This document shows, in pieces, positions 45,288 to 55,038 of a stretch of DNA of 64,000 bases. Location of the stretch: assembly GCF_003788635.1 (NCBI RefSeq), contig NZ_AYKH01000016.1, forward strand, positions 1 through 64,000, read 5' to 3'. Numbering within the stretch: the stretch's first letter is position 1; each line of letters opens with the position of its first letter. The stretch is from Salinisphaera orenii subsp. orenii MK-B5 (GTDB lineage Bacteria > Pseudomonadota > Gammaproteobacteria > Nevskiales > Salinisphaeraceae). The notes below the pieces were generated by a model. The model did not search any database and was not told where the DNA came from. It worked only from the letters and a program-made list of their open reading frames with translations. The translations under genes were made by a program, and so were the position numbers.

Positions 45288-46091
45288 TCATGCGCCGCCG
45301 CTGCGGCCGGCGACGCGGGCGAGAAAAGCGGTCAGCGGCGGATTGACCGCCGCCGGATGGGTCAGGTTGGCCGCGTGTCCGGCGCCGGGAATGCGCACCA
45401 GCTCCGCCCGGGGCAGCCGTGCGGCCATTTCCTCGGCGAGCGTCATGTCGATGGCGCGGTCGGCCTCGCCGTGGATGACCAGCGCCGGCACGTCGATCTC
45501 GCCGAGGCGGTCGCTGATGTCATCGCGCGTGTCGAGGGTGGCGTAGATGCGGGCGACATTGGCCGCGGAGGACGCCGCCCAGCGCGACTTCCACTGCTCG
45601 GCGTGGGCGCTGTCGTCGCCGAGGATGCGCGCGGCGATGTTGTCGGCCATCTCCGGCGTCAGGCCGTGTTCGGCCCAGAGGGCGGCCGCCCGTCGATGGG
45701 TTTCGATGCGCTCGGCGGGCTCGGGCCGGGCCTGGCTGTCAATGAGCGCCAGTGCCGCGACGCGCTCCGGATGGGTGAGTGCGGCCCGCAGGGAGAGATA
45801 GCCGCCCTGGGACATGCCGATCCAGACCGCCCGCTCGATGCCGAGAGCGTCGAGCAGCCCGACGGCGTCGTCGGCCGAATCGTAGTAGGAGAACGGCGCC
45901 TCGTCGGTCACGGTGGCGCCGTGGCCGCGTTCGTCCCAGGCGATGCAGCGATAGTCTTGTCGGAGCGCCTCGATCTGCGGCTCGAACATGCGATGGTCCA
46001 TATGCAGTCCGTGCGAGAACAGCAGCGGCGGACCGTCGCCGCCGGTATCGATATAGAACAGTCGCTGGCCGTTGCTGTCGATGTGCGGCAT
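45288..46091 (-). CDS. Alpha/beta hydrolase (3-oxoadipate enol-lactonase-like)
   Basis: This 267-residue enzyme has the motif LLFSHGLHMDHRMFE, WDERGHGAT, nucleophile elbow GMSQGGYLS (Ser about 95), Asp in VIHGEADRAID and His in GAGHAANL. It resembles PcaD but stands alone, so the substrate is open. The gene is near the end of the ClC gene (51 bp) on the same strand and may be co-transcribed. Confidence 0.88.
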   Translation of the reverse strand: MPHIDSNGQRLFYIDTGGDGPPLLFSHGLHMDHRMFEPQIEALRQDYRCIAWDERGHGATVTDEAPFSYYDSADDAVGLLDALGIERAVWIGMSQGGYLSLRAALTHPERVAALALIDSQARPEPAERIETHRRAAALWAEHGLTPEMADNIAARILGDDSAHAEQWKSRWAASSAANVARIYATLDTRDDISDRLGEIDVPALVIHGEADRAIDMTLAEEMAARLPRAELVRIPGAGHAANLTHPAAVNPPLTAFLARVAGRSGGA

Positions 46092-46142
46092 GTCGTCTCC
46101 TCGTTGCGCGGTGGCTGTGGCGGCGCGACCGGGGCCCGGCGG

Positions 46143-47981
46143 TCAGCGTCCGGCGGACGGGCCGTGGCGCGGCTCGCGGCGGCGCGCCATCTGGCGGGCC
46201 AGCCGGCTGGAACGGGCCACGTCCGACAGCGTCAGGACACCCTGGACCTCGCGGGGATGGTTCATGTGGCCGTCCGGGGTCACCAGTGCGACCTCGCAGT
46301 GGGCGGCCCGCAGCCGGCCGACGATGTCGAAGATCAGGTCGTCGGCGCCGACCACGATATATTCGTGCTCCATGTGCTCGTCCGCCCAGCTGCGGATGCG
46401 CCCGCGCCCGGTCAGCCGGTAGTGGCGGCGCGAGGAGAAGATCGACTGGATGCCGCCTTCGGCGTCGAGCACCAGCACGTTCGGCGTCTGCCGGCCGAAC
46501 CGGCGGAAGCGCCGGCGGATCTCGGCCATGCCGCGGGTGCTGCCGACCCGCACGACCCGCGGATCGTAGAAGTCCGAGGCCTTGCGCAGCATGAACAGAT
46601 TGGTCTCCAGCGAGGCCGGCACCGGGTGATTGCGGCGGCTGAGCTTAAAGGTGTAGATCGTGTCGGCGGTCAGGAACTGGCGGATGCCGTAGGCGATGGA
46701 GACGATGATCACCATCGGGATGATCACGTGGTAGTCGCGGGTCATCTCGAAGATGATCACGATCGCGGTGAGCGCGGCGCCGGTGGAACCGGCCACCACG
46801 CCGGCCATGCCGAGCACGGCCATGGTCGCGACATCCAGCTCGAACCACGGCGCGATCTGCTGCATGCCCACGGCGAAAGCGCCGCCCAGGGTCGCGCCGA
46901 GATACAGCGCCGGCGAGAACACCCCGCCCGAAGCGCCGGAGCCCAGCGTCAGCGACGTTGCCAGCAGTTTCGCAGCGAACAGGAGCAGCAGCAGGCCGGG
47001 CGCGGTGAGCGCGTTCTGGAGGATGTCCTGGATGGTCGCGTAGCCCACGCCGTCGACATAGTAGTGCCCGGTCGTGGTCACGAACACGTACATCATCAGC
47101 CCCACGCAGCCCATGCCGAGCACGTGGCGCAGATAGGCGTTGCCGGGCAGGCGCTCGAACAGATCCTCGAACAGATAGATGCTGCGGTTGAACAGCCAAG
47201 CCGCCAGGCCCATGAGCACGCCGAACACGAGATAGACCAGCAGTAGTTCCGGCGAGTTCAGGTCGAGGCCGTTGTTGGCCAGCGCCGGGATGTCGAACGA
47301 GGGCGTGTTGCCGAACAGCGCCCGGCCCACGAACGAAGCCGCACCGGTGGCCAGGGCGACCGGAATCAGCGTGCGCCCGGAGGTCTCCGGCAGGATGATC
47401 TCGATGGCGAACAGCAGCCCGCCCAGCGGCGCGTTGAAGGTCGCGGCGATGCCGGCGGCCGCGCCGGCGGCGATGAGCGTGTTGCGCTGCCATTCGCGCA
47501 GCATCGTAGCCTGCCCGACGCCCGAGCCGAGCGCCGAGCCGATCTGGATGATCGGGCCCTCGCGGCCGACCGCGCCGCCGGTCGCGATCGAGATCGACGA
47601 GGCCAGCGCCTTGACCCCCGCCACCGTCGGCCGGATCACGCCGCCGCGGTAGTAGATCGCGTCGATGACCTCGGGCACGCCGTGGCCCTTGGCCTCGGGG
47701 GCGAAGTTCTGCACCAGGAAGGTCACCGCCACCGCGCCCAGCATCGGCACGATGATCACCCAGGCGCCCCAGGGGCTTACGCCGGTGTGCTGGTTGGCGT
47801 CGTAGATCCGCGACAGCTCGCCGAAGAAGGCGAGGTTGTGGAAGATCGCGATCAGGTCCCGGAACAGGGCGGCGCCGAGCCCCGCCGCGATGCCCACGCC
47901 GACCGCGAGGAGGGCGAGGACGAGGCTGGAGCGTTCGATCGTGCGCGGCCGGGCCACCGGAATCCTTTCATTGTCGGGCAT
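46143..47981 (-). CDS. ClC-type chloride channel/antiporter with C-terminal CBS domains
   Basis: This 612-residue inner-membrane protein has the ClC ion-path motifs GHGVPEV (100-106), GREGP (139-143, gating Glu141), NAPLGGLLFAIE and GSGASGGVFSPALY. His at the position that is Ser in E. coli ClcA (GSGIP) is a known variant in some bacterial ClCs. Two CBS-like regulatory domains lie at about 470-600 (VRVGSTRGMAEIRRRF, then HEYIVVGADDLIFDIVGRL). The start is the ATG at 47981 (MPDNERIPVA). It probably acts as a Cl-/H+ exchanger regulated by nucleotides; direction of transport is not known. Confidence 0.92.
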   Translation of the reverse strand: MPDNERIPVARPRTIERSSLVLALLAVGVGIAAGLGAALFRDLIAIFHNLAFFGELSRIYDANQHTGVSPWGAWVIIVPMLGAVAVTFLVQNFAPEAKGHGVPEVIDAIYYRGGVIRPTVAGVKALASSISIATGGAVGREGPIIQIGSALGSGVGQATMLREWQRNTLIAAGAAAGIAATFNAPLGGLLFAIEIILPETSGRTLIPVALATGAASFVGRALFGNTPSFDIPALANNGLDLNSPELLLVYLVFGVLMGLAAWLFNRSIYLFEDLFERLPGNAYLRHVLGMGCVGLMMYVFVTTTGHYYVDGVGYATIQDILQNALTAPGLLLLLFAAKLLATSLTLGSGASGGVFSPALYLGATLGGAFAVGMQQIAPWFELDVATMAVLGMAGVVAGSTGAALTAIVIIFEMTRDYHVIIPMVIIVSIAYGIRQFLTADTIYTFKLSRRNHPVPASLETNLFMLRKASDFYDPRVVRVGSTRGMAEIRRRFRRFGRQTPNVLVLDAEGGIQSIFSSRRHYRLTGRGRIRSWADEHMEHEYIVVGADDLIFDIVGRLRAAHCEVALVTPDGHMNHPREVQGVLTLSDVARSSRLARQMARRREPRHGPSAGR

Positions 47982-48446
47982 ATGGCGATGCCGCAGCCGA
48001 CGTCTGCGCGGCGGGACGGCATCGACCTGATGCATGGATTATACAGTAGACGGTCGGCTCACCGGAGCCGGCCGGCCTGTCCCCCGGGCCGTGTCCGATC
48101 GACGCCGACCATGCGGGTCTCGGTGTCGTCGCCCGAAGACCGAGCGGCCGCCGGGCCCGGTAGACACGTCATGCGCGCGTCGCCCTGGCGGGCGTGTCCG
48201 GTAGCTGGCGGGGCGCGAATCGCCGATCGTGGTGCACCGCAATCAGGACCTGCCACGCCGCTGGGTGCCGATGGCTGATCGTTCTCGGGTGGCCCGGCCC
48301 TGTGCGACAGGCACTCTATCGCGTCAATCCGGCGTGCCGGCGCGATCGCGCGACGTGACGCCCCAGTGCGCACCACGTCTCGTGTGTCCGCGAACAGCGC
48401 TTGGCGCGGGCTCGCATGTCGTGTCGACTCGCCCTAAGCTGGCCGC
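47982..48446. other. GC-rich divergent intergenic region
   Basis: This 465-bp stretch lies between the divergent ClC and YiiX-like genes. No credible gene. A short AT-rich patch at about 48034-48050 (TGGATTATACAGTAGAC) could hold a promoter. The remainder has no codon structure or clear hairpin. Confidence 0.45.
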
Positions 48447-49247
48447 ATGAGCGATACCGATTCCCGCGACTGGCGCGCCCGGGTGATCGCCGGCGTGTCG
48501 CGATGGCTGCGTCAGGAAACCCGGCCGCTGGGCATGCCGCGCAACGACTTCGAGCGGCTCTGCGAGCAGCTCCGTCCCGCCGATGTGGTGCTCGTGGAGG
48601 GGCGCACGCGCATCTCCGGCATCATCCAGAGCGTGACCCTGTCCTCCTGGACCCACGCCGGGCTGTATGTCGGCCGCCTGGACGATCTGGCCGCCGGCGA
48701 CGCGGTGGCGCGGCTGCGGGATGCCGGCGTTCCGGGCGACATGCCCGTGCTGCTGGAGGCCGAGATCGGCCGCGGCGTGCATCTGTCGCCGATCACGCGC
48801 TACGCACGGGAACATCTGCGATTGTGCCGGGCGCGCGAACTGAGCGTGCGCGACGCCCAGACCGTGGTGGCGTTCGCGCTGGCGCGGCTCGGCGCGCCAT
48901 ACAACCTGCGCCAGATCGGCGATCTGCTGCGGTTCTTCTTCCCCTACGGCCTGCTGCCACGGCGCTGGCGCTCGAGCCTGTTCGAGGCCGGCCACGGCGA
49001 CATGGCGCGCACCATCTGCTCCACGCTCATCGCGCGGGCGTTCGCCCGCGTGCGCTATCCGATCCTGCCGGAGATGCACCGCGGGCCCCACGGCGAGGTC
49101 GTCCTGCACCGCCGCAACGCCCGGCTGGTGACGCCGCGCGACTTCGACCACTCGCCCTACTTCGAGATCGTCAAGTATCCGTTCTTCGGGGACGACGTCG
49201 CCCGCTACCGCGAACTGAGCTGGGCCGACGACCGGCCGGTGCCGTGA
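48447..49247 (+). CDS. YiiX/YebB-like NlpC/P60-superfamily (permuted papain-fold) protein
   Basis: This 266-residue protein has the catalytic pattern of permuted papain-like amidases: His70 in SSWTHAGLYVG, an acidic residue in LLEAEIGRGV (about 103-110) and Cys191 in TICSTLIARAF. The preceding DVVLVEGRTRISGIIQSVT element matches the YiiX entry strand. Members act on cell-wall peptide or lipid-linked amides. No signal peptide is seen, so it is probably cytoplasmic or peripheral. Substrate is unknown. Confidence 0.82.
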   Translation: MSDTDSRDWRARVIAGVSRWLRQETRPLGMPRNDFERLCEQLRPADVVLVEGRTRISGIIQSVTLSSWTHAGLYVGRLDDLAAGDAVARLRDAGVPGDMPVLLEAEIGRGVHLSPITRYAREHLRLCRARELSVRDAQTVVAFALARLGAPYNLRQIGDLLRFFFPYGLLPRRWRSSLFEAGHGDMARTICSTLIARAFARVRYPILPEMHRGPHGEVVLHRRNARLVTPRDFDHSPYFEIVKYPFFGDDVARYRELSWADDRPVP

Positions 49248-49258
49248 ACCGGCCGGTC
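49230..49258. terminator. Strong hairpin across the stop codon of the YiiX-like gene
   Basis: GACCGGCCGGT (49230-49240) and ACCGGCCGGTC (49248-49258) form a perfect 11-bp stem with a 7-nt loop that includes the stop codon. It lies between convergent genes and could end both transcripts. No T tract follows. Confidence 0.5.
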
Positions 49259-49265
49259 CGTGGGC

Positions 49266-49574
49266 CTATTTGTCGAACATGTGGGTGGCGTGGGTGATCG
49301 CGCCGCCGGCGCGGATGGCCGCCGCGACCACCGCGGTCTCGCCGAGCTCGGCATCGCTGGCGCCGGCCTCGCGTGCGGCGTCGGTGTGCAACTCGATGCA
49401 GTAGGGACACTGGGTGGTCATGGCCACCGCCAGCGCGATCAGCTGCTTGGTCTTGCCGTCGATGGTCCCTGCCTTGAAGGCGGCCTGGTCGAAGGCCCAG
49501 AAGGCGTCCATGCCCTCCGGGGCGCTGGCGTTCAGGGTCTCGAGCCGGTTGAGATTCTGCTTGTCGTACATCAC
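49266..49574 (-). CDS. Carboxymuconolactone decarboxylase family protein (AhpD-like)
   Basis: This 102-residue protein has the AhpD redox motif CPYCIELH (Cys56, Cys59, His63) within QLIALAVAMTTQCPYC, then TDAAREAGASDAELGE. Such proteins are peroxidase partners or decarboxylases; the CXXC-H motif favours a redox role. It starts at 49574 after CGGAGGCGTG. An imperfect palindrome about 95 bp upstream could bind a TetR-family repressor. Confidence 0.9.
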   Translation of the reverse strand: MMYDKQNLNRLETLNASAPEGMDAFWAFDQAAFKAGTIDGKTKQLIALAVAMTTQCPYCIELHTDAAREAGASDAELGETAVVAAAIRAGGAITHATHMFDK

Positions 49575-49990
49575 GCCTCCGATGATCGTTGTCGTTGTGC
49601 TTGCCGCTGCAAATATCTGATTGCGGCGGCATTCGAGACTGCGCCGCGGCTGTTGCGGCTGTCAACGTGAATCGAACGATCGGTACAATCCTGGGCGTTC
49701 GATGGGCCGCGGGTGCGCCGATGCCGCTGGCCACCCCGCAAACCGCGCGGCACCGAGTGCGCGTCGCCCGTTCGGCATCGCTTCCCCGGCCGTCGCCGTC
49801 CTGCGGCCTGAAATCGCAGGCGGATTGCGGTGCGGCCAATCGGGCGCGAACCGCCGCGCAGGCATGGCGCGATGGTTCGCGGGGCGCAGGGGAACCGCTG
49901 GCTCGCGCTCGGGCGTCGGCCCCGGGGCCGCGTATAGACGCGCCGGGCCGGCCACGCCGCGGGCGTGCGGCCGGTCTGGGCGAGTAGGCC
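49575..49990. other. Promoter-side region of the AhpD-like gene and ORF-free spacer
   Basis: No gene is seen in these 416 bp. AATCGAACGATCGGTACAAT (49670-49689) is an imperfect dyad centred on CGATCG, like many TetR/AcrR operators; on the minus strand it lies upstream of the AhpD-like gene. The remaining 300 bp is GC-rich without codon structure. Confidence 0.4.
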
Positions 49991-50371
49991 CTAGCGCGGC
50001 GGCGTGGGCCGGGTGGCCAGAAACACGGCCACGCCGCACAGCCCGGCGGTCACGCCGATCGCCAGCGGGCGGTAGTCGATGTGCCACCAGACGATGCCCG
50101 CGCTCGCGGCGATCGTCGTCAGGGCGATCAGCTTGGCCCGGGGGGCGATCGCGCGGTCGCGTTCCCAGTTGACGATGGCCGGGCCGGCATAGCGGTTGGC
50201 GCGGATCCAGCGGGCGAAACGCGGCGAGCCGCGCGAGGCCAGGGCCACGGCGGCTAGCATGAAGGGCGTCGTCGGCAGCAGCGGCAGGAACACGCCCAGC
50301 ACGCCGAGCGCGAACAACAGCGCCGCGGCGAGCACGTACAGATGCCGGATGAACGCCGGGCGCGGGTTCAC
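49991..50371 (-). CDS. DUF454 (YbaN) family small membrane protein
   Basis: This 126-residue protein starts at a GTG (50371) with GCGGAGCG before it. It has the DUF454 signature: LFALGVLGVFLPLLPTTPF near 18-36, then ASRGSPRFARWIRANRYAGPAIVNWER. Two to three hydrophobic helices place it in the inner membrane. Role unknown. It is divergent from the YihY gene. Confidence 0.9.
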   Translation of the reverse strand: MNPRPAFIRHLYVLAAALLFALGVLGVFLPLLPTTPFMLAAVALASRGSPRFARWIRANRYAGPAIVNWERDRAIAPRAKLIALTTIAASAGIVWWHIDYRPLAIGVTAGLCGVAVFLATRPTPPR

Positions 50372-50518
50372 GATCGCGCTCCGCGCAGAAGGATAGACGG
50401 GCGTTCGGCGGCGATCATGGCGAAATGCTACGTGCCGGCGCGCCCGGCTGTCATGCCGCGCGCAACCGTGTCGTGCGCGGTGCGTATACTCGACCATCGC
50501 ATTTGCAGGTGGGACTCG

Positions 50519-51550
50519 ATGGTGCACCGACGCAACGCCCAGCGACCGGCGCCCGACGGCGAGGTCGCCAACGACGGCCGCGGCCGTCGCGCGCGCAATC
50601 CGGCCGCCATTCCGCTGATCGGCTGGCGCGACGTGCTGCTGCGCGTCTATCACGCCTTCGGCGACAACAACCTGTCCATCATCGCGGCGGGGGTTTCGTT
50701 CTACGGTCTGCTCGCGATCTTTCCCGGCATCGCCGCCTTCGTGGCGATCTACGGCCTGTTTCAGGACCCCGGACAGGTCGTGGCCCAGATGCAGGCGATG
50801 CAGGGCATCGTGCCGGCCGACGTCATCAACACCGTCACCGCTCAGATGACCCAGATCGCCGGTCGTCCGGAGGCCTCGCTGGGCTTCGCCGCCCTGTTCA
50901 CGCTGGTGCTGGCGCTGTGGAGCGCGCGCAAGGGCACGACCGCGCTGATGGTCGCGCTCAACGTCGTCTACGCCGAACGCGAGACGCGCAACTTCTTCGT
51001 GCAGATCGCGGTCTCGCTCGCGCTCACGCTGGCGATCATCCTGGGGCTGAGCGCGATCGCGCTGCTGGCCGCGGGCGTGCCGCTGGTGCTGACCGCCCTC
51101 GACTTCGCGGATTGGGTGGTCACCATCGGTCGCGGCCTGGGTCTCGGCGGCGCGGCCCTGCTGCTGATGACCGGCATCGCCGGGCTGTACCGCTTCGCCC
51201 CCAGCCGGCGGGCGCCGCGCTGGCGCTGGGTGCTGGTGGGTGCGGCGACGGTCACGGTGTTCTGGATTCTCGGCTCGATCGCGTTCTCGGTCTATGTCGC
51301 GTTTTCCGGTTCCTATTCGGCGACCTACGGCTCGATCGGGGCGGTGGTGGTCGTGCTCACCTGGCTCTACATCACCGTGCTGATCATGCTGGTGGGCGGC
51401 GAGCTCAACGCCCAGCTGGAATACCAGACCGCGGCCGACACCACCGCCGGCCACACCCGGCCGATGGGCGAGCGCGGCGCCTTCGTGGCCGACAACGTCG
51501 CCCGCAAGACCGAGGCGATCGACTTCGAGCAGCAGGACAGGCCGGAGTAG
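50519..51550 (+). CDS. YihY/virulence factor BrkB family membrane protein
   Basis: This 343-residue inner-membrane protein has about six helices and the family motifs NNLSIIAAGVSFYGLLAIFPG (about 50-70), LWSARKGTTALMVALNVVYAE, and GSYSATYGSIGAVVVVLTWLYITVLI towards the end, with GELNAQLE closing the core. Members were long called ribonuclease BN by error; function is not settled. The ATG at 50519 is chosen because conserved sequence begins soon after. The next gene begins 3 nt downstream, so it is co-transcribed. Confidence 0.92.
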   Translation: MVHRRNAQRPAPDGEVANDGRGRRARNPAAIPLIGWRDVLLRVYHAFGDNNLSIIAAGVSFYGLLAIFPGIAAFVAIYGLFQDPGQVVAQMQAMQGIVPADVINTVTAQMTQIAGRPEASLGFAALFTLVLALWSARKGTTALMVALNVVYAERETRNFFVQIAVSLALTLAIILGLSAIALLAAGVPLVLTALDFADWVVTIGRGLGLGGAALLLMTGIAGLYRFAPSRRAPRWRWVLVGAATVTVFWILGSIAFSVYVAFSGSYSATYGSIGAVVVVLTWLYITVLIMLVGGELNAQLEYQTAADTTAGHTRPMGERGAFVADNVARKTEAIDFEQQDRPE

Positions 51551-51553
51551 CGC

Positions 51554-52525
51554 GTGGCCACGACCGATCTCCACGTCGACAGCAGCCACGCCCCCGGCGA
51601 GCGCATCCGGCTGCGCGAACGCCATGCGGGTGTTTCACCCGCCGCGGCAGGGCGCGCGGTACTGTTCATCCACGGCGCGACCTATCCCGGCGCGATGTTC
51701 GATGTCCCCGGCACGAGCTGGCTGGCCCACGCCGTGGCCGACGGCTATGCCGCCTACGCCCTGGACGTGCGCGGCTACGGCGGCTCGACCCGGCCCGCGG
51801 CTATGGACGGGCCGCCCGAGCGGGCCGCGCCCTTCGCCCGGGCGGACGCCGCGATCGCCGACATCGCCGACTGTATCGCGACAATCCGCGAGCGCGCGGA
51901 GGTGGACACGGTGGATGTGGTGGGTTGGTCCTGGGGCACGATGACCTGCGGCGGGTACGCCGCCACGCGGCCGGGCACCATCGGCCGTCTGGTGTTGTTC
52001 GCGCCGGTGTTTCGTCACCGCGACCCGTCGCGGCTGCAGGCGCTGGTCGGCCGCCGCGGTGCCGGCGATCCGGGGGCGCTCGGCGCCTATCGCACGGTCA
52101 CGATGGCGCAGGCCGCGGCCCGCTGGGACGCCGACTTCGACGGCGACGACCCCGCGCGCTGGCGCGCGCCCGGGGTGCTCGAACGCTGGTTCGATCTGAT
52201 GTGCGCCGACGAGCCGGCGGAAGTTGTGCGTGCACCCAACGGCGTGCTGCTGGATCTGGCCGAGGCGCTCGACGGGCGCGCGCTCTACGACGCCGGCGCG
52301 ATCGACAGGCCTACCCTGGTGGTGCGCGGCAGCACGGACGCCACCGCGGTGCGCGCGGACGCGCTGGGGCTCTACGACGCCCTGGGCGGCGCGCATCGCC
52401 AGTACGCCGAGATCGCCGACGGCGGCCATTTCCTGCTGCTGGAGCGGCGGGCCCCGGCGCTGTTCGAGACCGTTTCGCGTTTTCTCCGCGGCCCGCTGGA
52501 CGACAGCGACGCCGGGCGCCTCTAA
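51554..52525 (+). CDS. Alpha/beta hydrolase
   Basis: This 323-residue hydrolase has VLFIHGATYPGAMFD, DVRGYGGS, nucleophile elbow GWSWGTMTCG (Ser about 124), Asp in VVRGSTDATAV and His in DGGHFLLLE. The Trp-flanked GWSWGT elbow is typical of a lipase-like subgroup. Substrate unknown. The GTG start at 51554 comes 3 nt after the YihY stop. Confidence 0.88.
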   Translation: MATTDLHVDSSHAPGERIRLRERHAGVSPAAAGRAVLFIHGATYPGAMFDVPGTSWLAHAVADGYAAYALDVRGYGGSTRPAAMDGPPERAAPFARADAAIADIADCIATIRERAEVDTVDVVGWSWGTMTCGGYAATRPGTIGRLVLFAPVFRHRDPSRLQALVGRRGAGDPGALGAYRTVTMAQAAARWDADFDGDDPARWRAPGVLERWFDLMCADEPAEVVRAPNGVLLDLAEALDGRALYDAGAIDRPTLVVRGSTDATAVRADALGLYDALGGAHRQYAEIADGGHFLLLERRAPALFETVSRFLRGPLDDSDAGRL

Positions 52526-53037
52526 CCCCGGTCGTTACCCGCCCTCGGAGCCGGCCGGCGACGCCGCCCGGGCGCCCCGTGATCGCGGCGCGCTTATCGG
52601 CGCGCTATCTGTTGCGCCTCGCCGGAGCCGAACGCGTCGATCGACCACGGCCGGTCGCCCATGCCTGAGCGTGGACTGGCGACAGCGCCGTGCCGAATTC
52701 ATGATTCTCAGCGTTGTTTGGCGCCCGCCGCCGTTCTGATCGGGGCCGGTGTTCACCGGTGCGCACGATGCCCTGGCACGGGCGCGCCGACGCGGTGGGA
52801 TGATGTAAGCGGGCGCGTCCTCCGCGGGGACGTTGCCGTGCGACGTGGCGGCGCGGCCGGAAATCGCCGCGGCGGACGCGGCATGCGGCGAGCGTAGCGC
52901 TCGAGGCCGCGACCGCGCCGATGAGCTCGCGGGCTCGCCCGCGTCTGAGCAAGATCACGCGAGGCAGCCGAGCCGTGGGTGCCGGCGCGATGATGTCGGC
53001 CCGGCGGAGGCACGCCCGGGCCCTGCCCGGATCGGCT
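52526..53037. other. GC-rich ORF-free spacer
   Basis: This 512-bp stretch between two convergent genes holds no credible gene. One short perfect hairpin (CGCGGG, CTCG loop, CCCGCG at 52928-52943) is visible, without a T tract. Confidence 0.45.
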
Positions 53038-54300
53038 CTAGAACAGCGCCCGCAGCAGGAAATAGAAGATCGCGGTGAACAGGGCCGCGCCCGGCAGGGT
53101 CAGCAGCCAGCCGATGAAGATGGTGCCCAGTACCGACAGGTCCAGCGCGCGGATGCCGCGGGCCATGCCCACGCCGAGCACGCCGCCGATCAGCGTCTGC
53201 GTGGTCGAGACCGGGATCGCGAACCAGGTGGCCAGCACTATGGTCGAGGCTGCCGACAGCTCGGCGGAGAAGCCGCGGCTGGGTGTGAGCTCGGTGATAC
53301 GGGTGCCGATCGTGCGCATCACCCGGTGGCCGTAGGTCGCCAGCCCCACCACGATGCCGCCGCCGCCCAGGGCCAGCACCCAGCCGGACAGCTCCGAGCG
53401 CGCGCCGACCGCCTCGGGGTTGCCGACCACGTTCAGGACCGCCGCGACCGGGCCCACGGCGTTGGCGACATCGTTGGAACCGTGCGCAAACGCCATGGTC
53501 GCCGCCGTGAACACCTGGGCATAGCCGAACACCCGCTCCACGTTGCGATAGCGATCCGAGGCCCGGGCCTCGGCCGACAGGTCCACCCGCCGCAGCACCA
53601 GTGCGGAGAACACGGCGGCAAGGGCGCCGAGCGCGAGCGCGCCGACGACGCTGGTGGTCGTCGAGAGCGTGAGGCCGATATGGGCCAGGCCCTTGACCAG
53701 GGTGACCAGCGCGATCACGAAAGCGGCCAGGAAGACGTAGTAGGGCACGTAGCGGCGCGCACCCGCGGCCGGATCCGGATGGTTGAGCACCAGCATGCGG
53801 ATGGATTCGAACAGCACGAAGGCGACCAGCCCCGCCAGCAGCGGCGAGACGACCCAGCTGGCCACGATCTTGCCGATCGCGCCCCAGTTCACCGGCTCGA
53901 CCCCGAAGGCCACCAGGGCGAAGCCGAGAATGCCGCCGACGATCGACTGGCCGGTGGATACCGGCAAGCCGCGCATGGAGGTGACCACCAGAAAGCTGCC
54001 CGCACCGAGCAGGGCCGCGAGCATGCCGTAGACCAGCAGTTCGGGCTGGTCGGCGAAGGCCTCCGGCCGGATCAGCCCGCCGCTGATCGTCTCCGTGACC
54101 TGGCCGCCGGCGAGCCAGGCGCCGAGAAACTCGAAGGTGCCGGCGATGAGCACGGCCTGCCAGACCGTGATCGCGCCCGAGCCGACCGAGGTGCCCATGG
54201 CGTTGGCGACGTCGTTGGCGCCGATGCCCCAGGCCATGAAGAAGCCGAAGACGCACGCCAGGACGATGAACAGGTCGGCGTGCTGCGCGATGATCGACAT
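53038..54300 (-). CDS. pit: Low-affinity inorganic phosphate permease (PiT family)
   Basis: This 420-residue inner-membrane transporter carries the two PiT signatures, GANDVANAMGTSVGSGA (about 27-43) and GSNDVANAVGPVAAV in the second half, and about 10-12 helices. It takes up phosphate with a proton or sodium. The small PhoU-like gene lies 51 bp upstream on the same strand; this pair is common in proteobacteria. Confidence 0.93.
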   Translation of the reverse strand: MSIIAQHADLFIVLACVFGFFMAWGIGANDVANAMGTSVGSGAITVWQAVLIAGTFEFLGAWLAGGQVTETISGGLIRPEAFADQPELLVYGMLAALLGAGSFLVVTSMRGLPVSTGQSIVGGILGFALVAFGVEPVNWGAIGKIVASWVVSPLLAGLVAFVLFESIRMLVLNHPDPAAGARRYVPYYVFLAAFVIALVTLVKGLAHIGLTLSTTTSVVGALALGALAAVFSALVLRRVDLSAEARASDRYRNVERVFGYAQVFTAATMAFAHGSNDVANAVGPVAAVLNVVGNPEAVGARSELSGWVLALGGGGIVVGLATYGHRVMRTIGTRITELTPSRGFSAELSAASTIVLATWFAIPVSTTQTLIGGVLGVGMARGIRALDLSVLGTIFIGWLLTLPGAALFTAIFYFLLRALF

Positions 54301-54351
54301 GAGGCGGGTGGGAGACGCGGCGCGGAGCGCGCAGGTTAGCGGATGCGCCGG

Positions 54352-55038
54352 CTATCGCGCCATCATGATCTGCAGGCGCGAACCCACACGCTCGGCGCGG
54401 TCGGCGACCGTGCCGATCCAGTCGATCACGCGGTAGAGGAACATCACCTCCAGCGGCGGCAGCTCGCTTTCCAGCGCCAGCAGGCGCTGCCGGATGTCGA
54501 TCTGCTCCTCGTCGGCGCGTTTTTCCAGCCGGCCGAGTTCGACGACCATGTCCTCGATCATCTCGCCGACGTTGCGGCCGAAGCCCGAATCGAGCAGCTC
54601 GTCGAGCTCCTCGATCACCTTGCGCGCCTGGTGCACGGAGGCGATCGAGGTCTGCATGTAGTCGCCGATCGGCTGCTCAAGCGTGGCCGGGAACTGCATC
54701 CGCCGCCCGGTCATCAGGCCCGAGATATCCTTGATCTTGTTGATGATCTTGTCCTGCGCCTCGATCAGGACCAGCAGATCCGAACGCGAGATCGGGAGAA
54801 ACAGGGTGGACGGCAGGTTCAGGCGGATCCGATCCTTGAGGTCGTCCGCGGCGTGCTCGCACTCCGCGATCTGCGTGTGCAGCCCGTCCGCGCGCGCCCA
54901 GTCGCCGGCCGCGCTGGCCTCGAGGTAGGCGCCGAGCAGGTCGGCGCCGTGATCGACCTGACGAATGTGCTCGGCCACCGCGTCGAACGGCGAGCGCCCG
55001 AACAGACGGCTCAGAGGGCTGTTCTTGCTGGGGTCCAT
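54352..55038 (-). CDS. TIGR00153/DUF47 PhoU-like protein
   Basis: This 228-residue cytoplasmic all-helical protein matches the PitA-associated DUF47 group: SPLSRLFGRSPFDAVAEHIRQVDH, then CEHAADDLKDRIRLNLPSTLFLPISRSDLL, then QDKIINKIKDISGLM. It is thought to regulate the phosphate permease encoded 51 bp downstream. With phoX this is the second phosphate function in the window, though 40 kb apart. Confidence 0.92.
   Translation of the reverse strand: MDPSKNSPLSRLFGRSPFDAVAEHIRQVDHGADLLGAYLEASAAGDWARADGLHTQIAECEHAADDLKDRIRLNLPSTLFLPISRSDLLVLIEAQDKIINKIKDISGLMTGRRMQFPATLEQPIGDYMQTSIASVHQARKVIEELDELLDSGFGRNVGEMIEDMVVELGRLEKRADEEQIDIRQRLLALESELPPLEVMFLYRVIDWIGTVADRAERVGSRLQIMMAR

Noticed and set aside
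43667-45346. 559-residue frame opposite the purine permease
   Set aside because: His/Gln/Arg/Gly-rich repeats typical of an antisense shadow.
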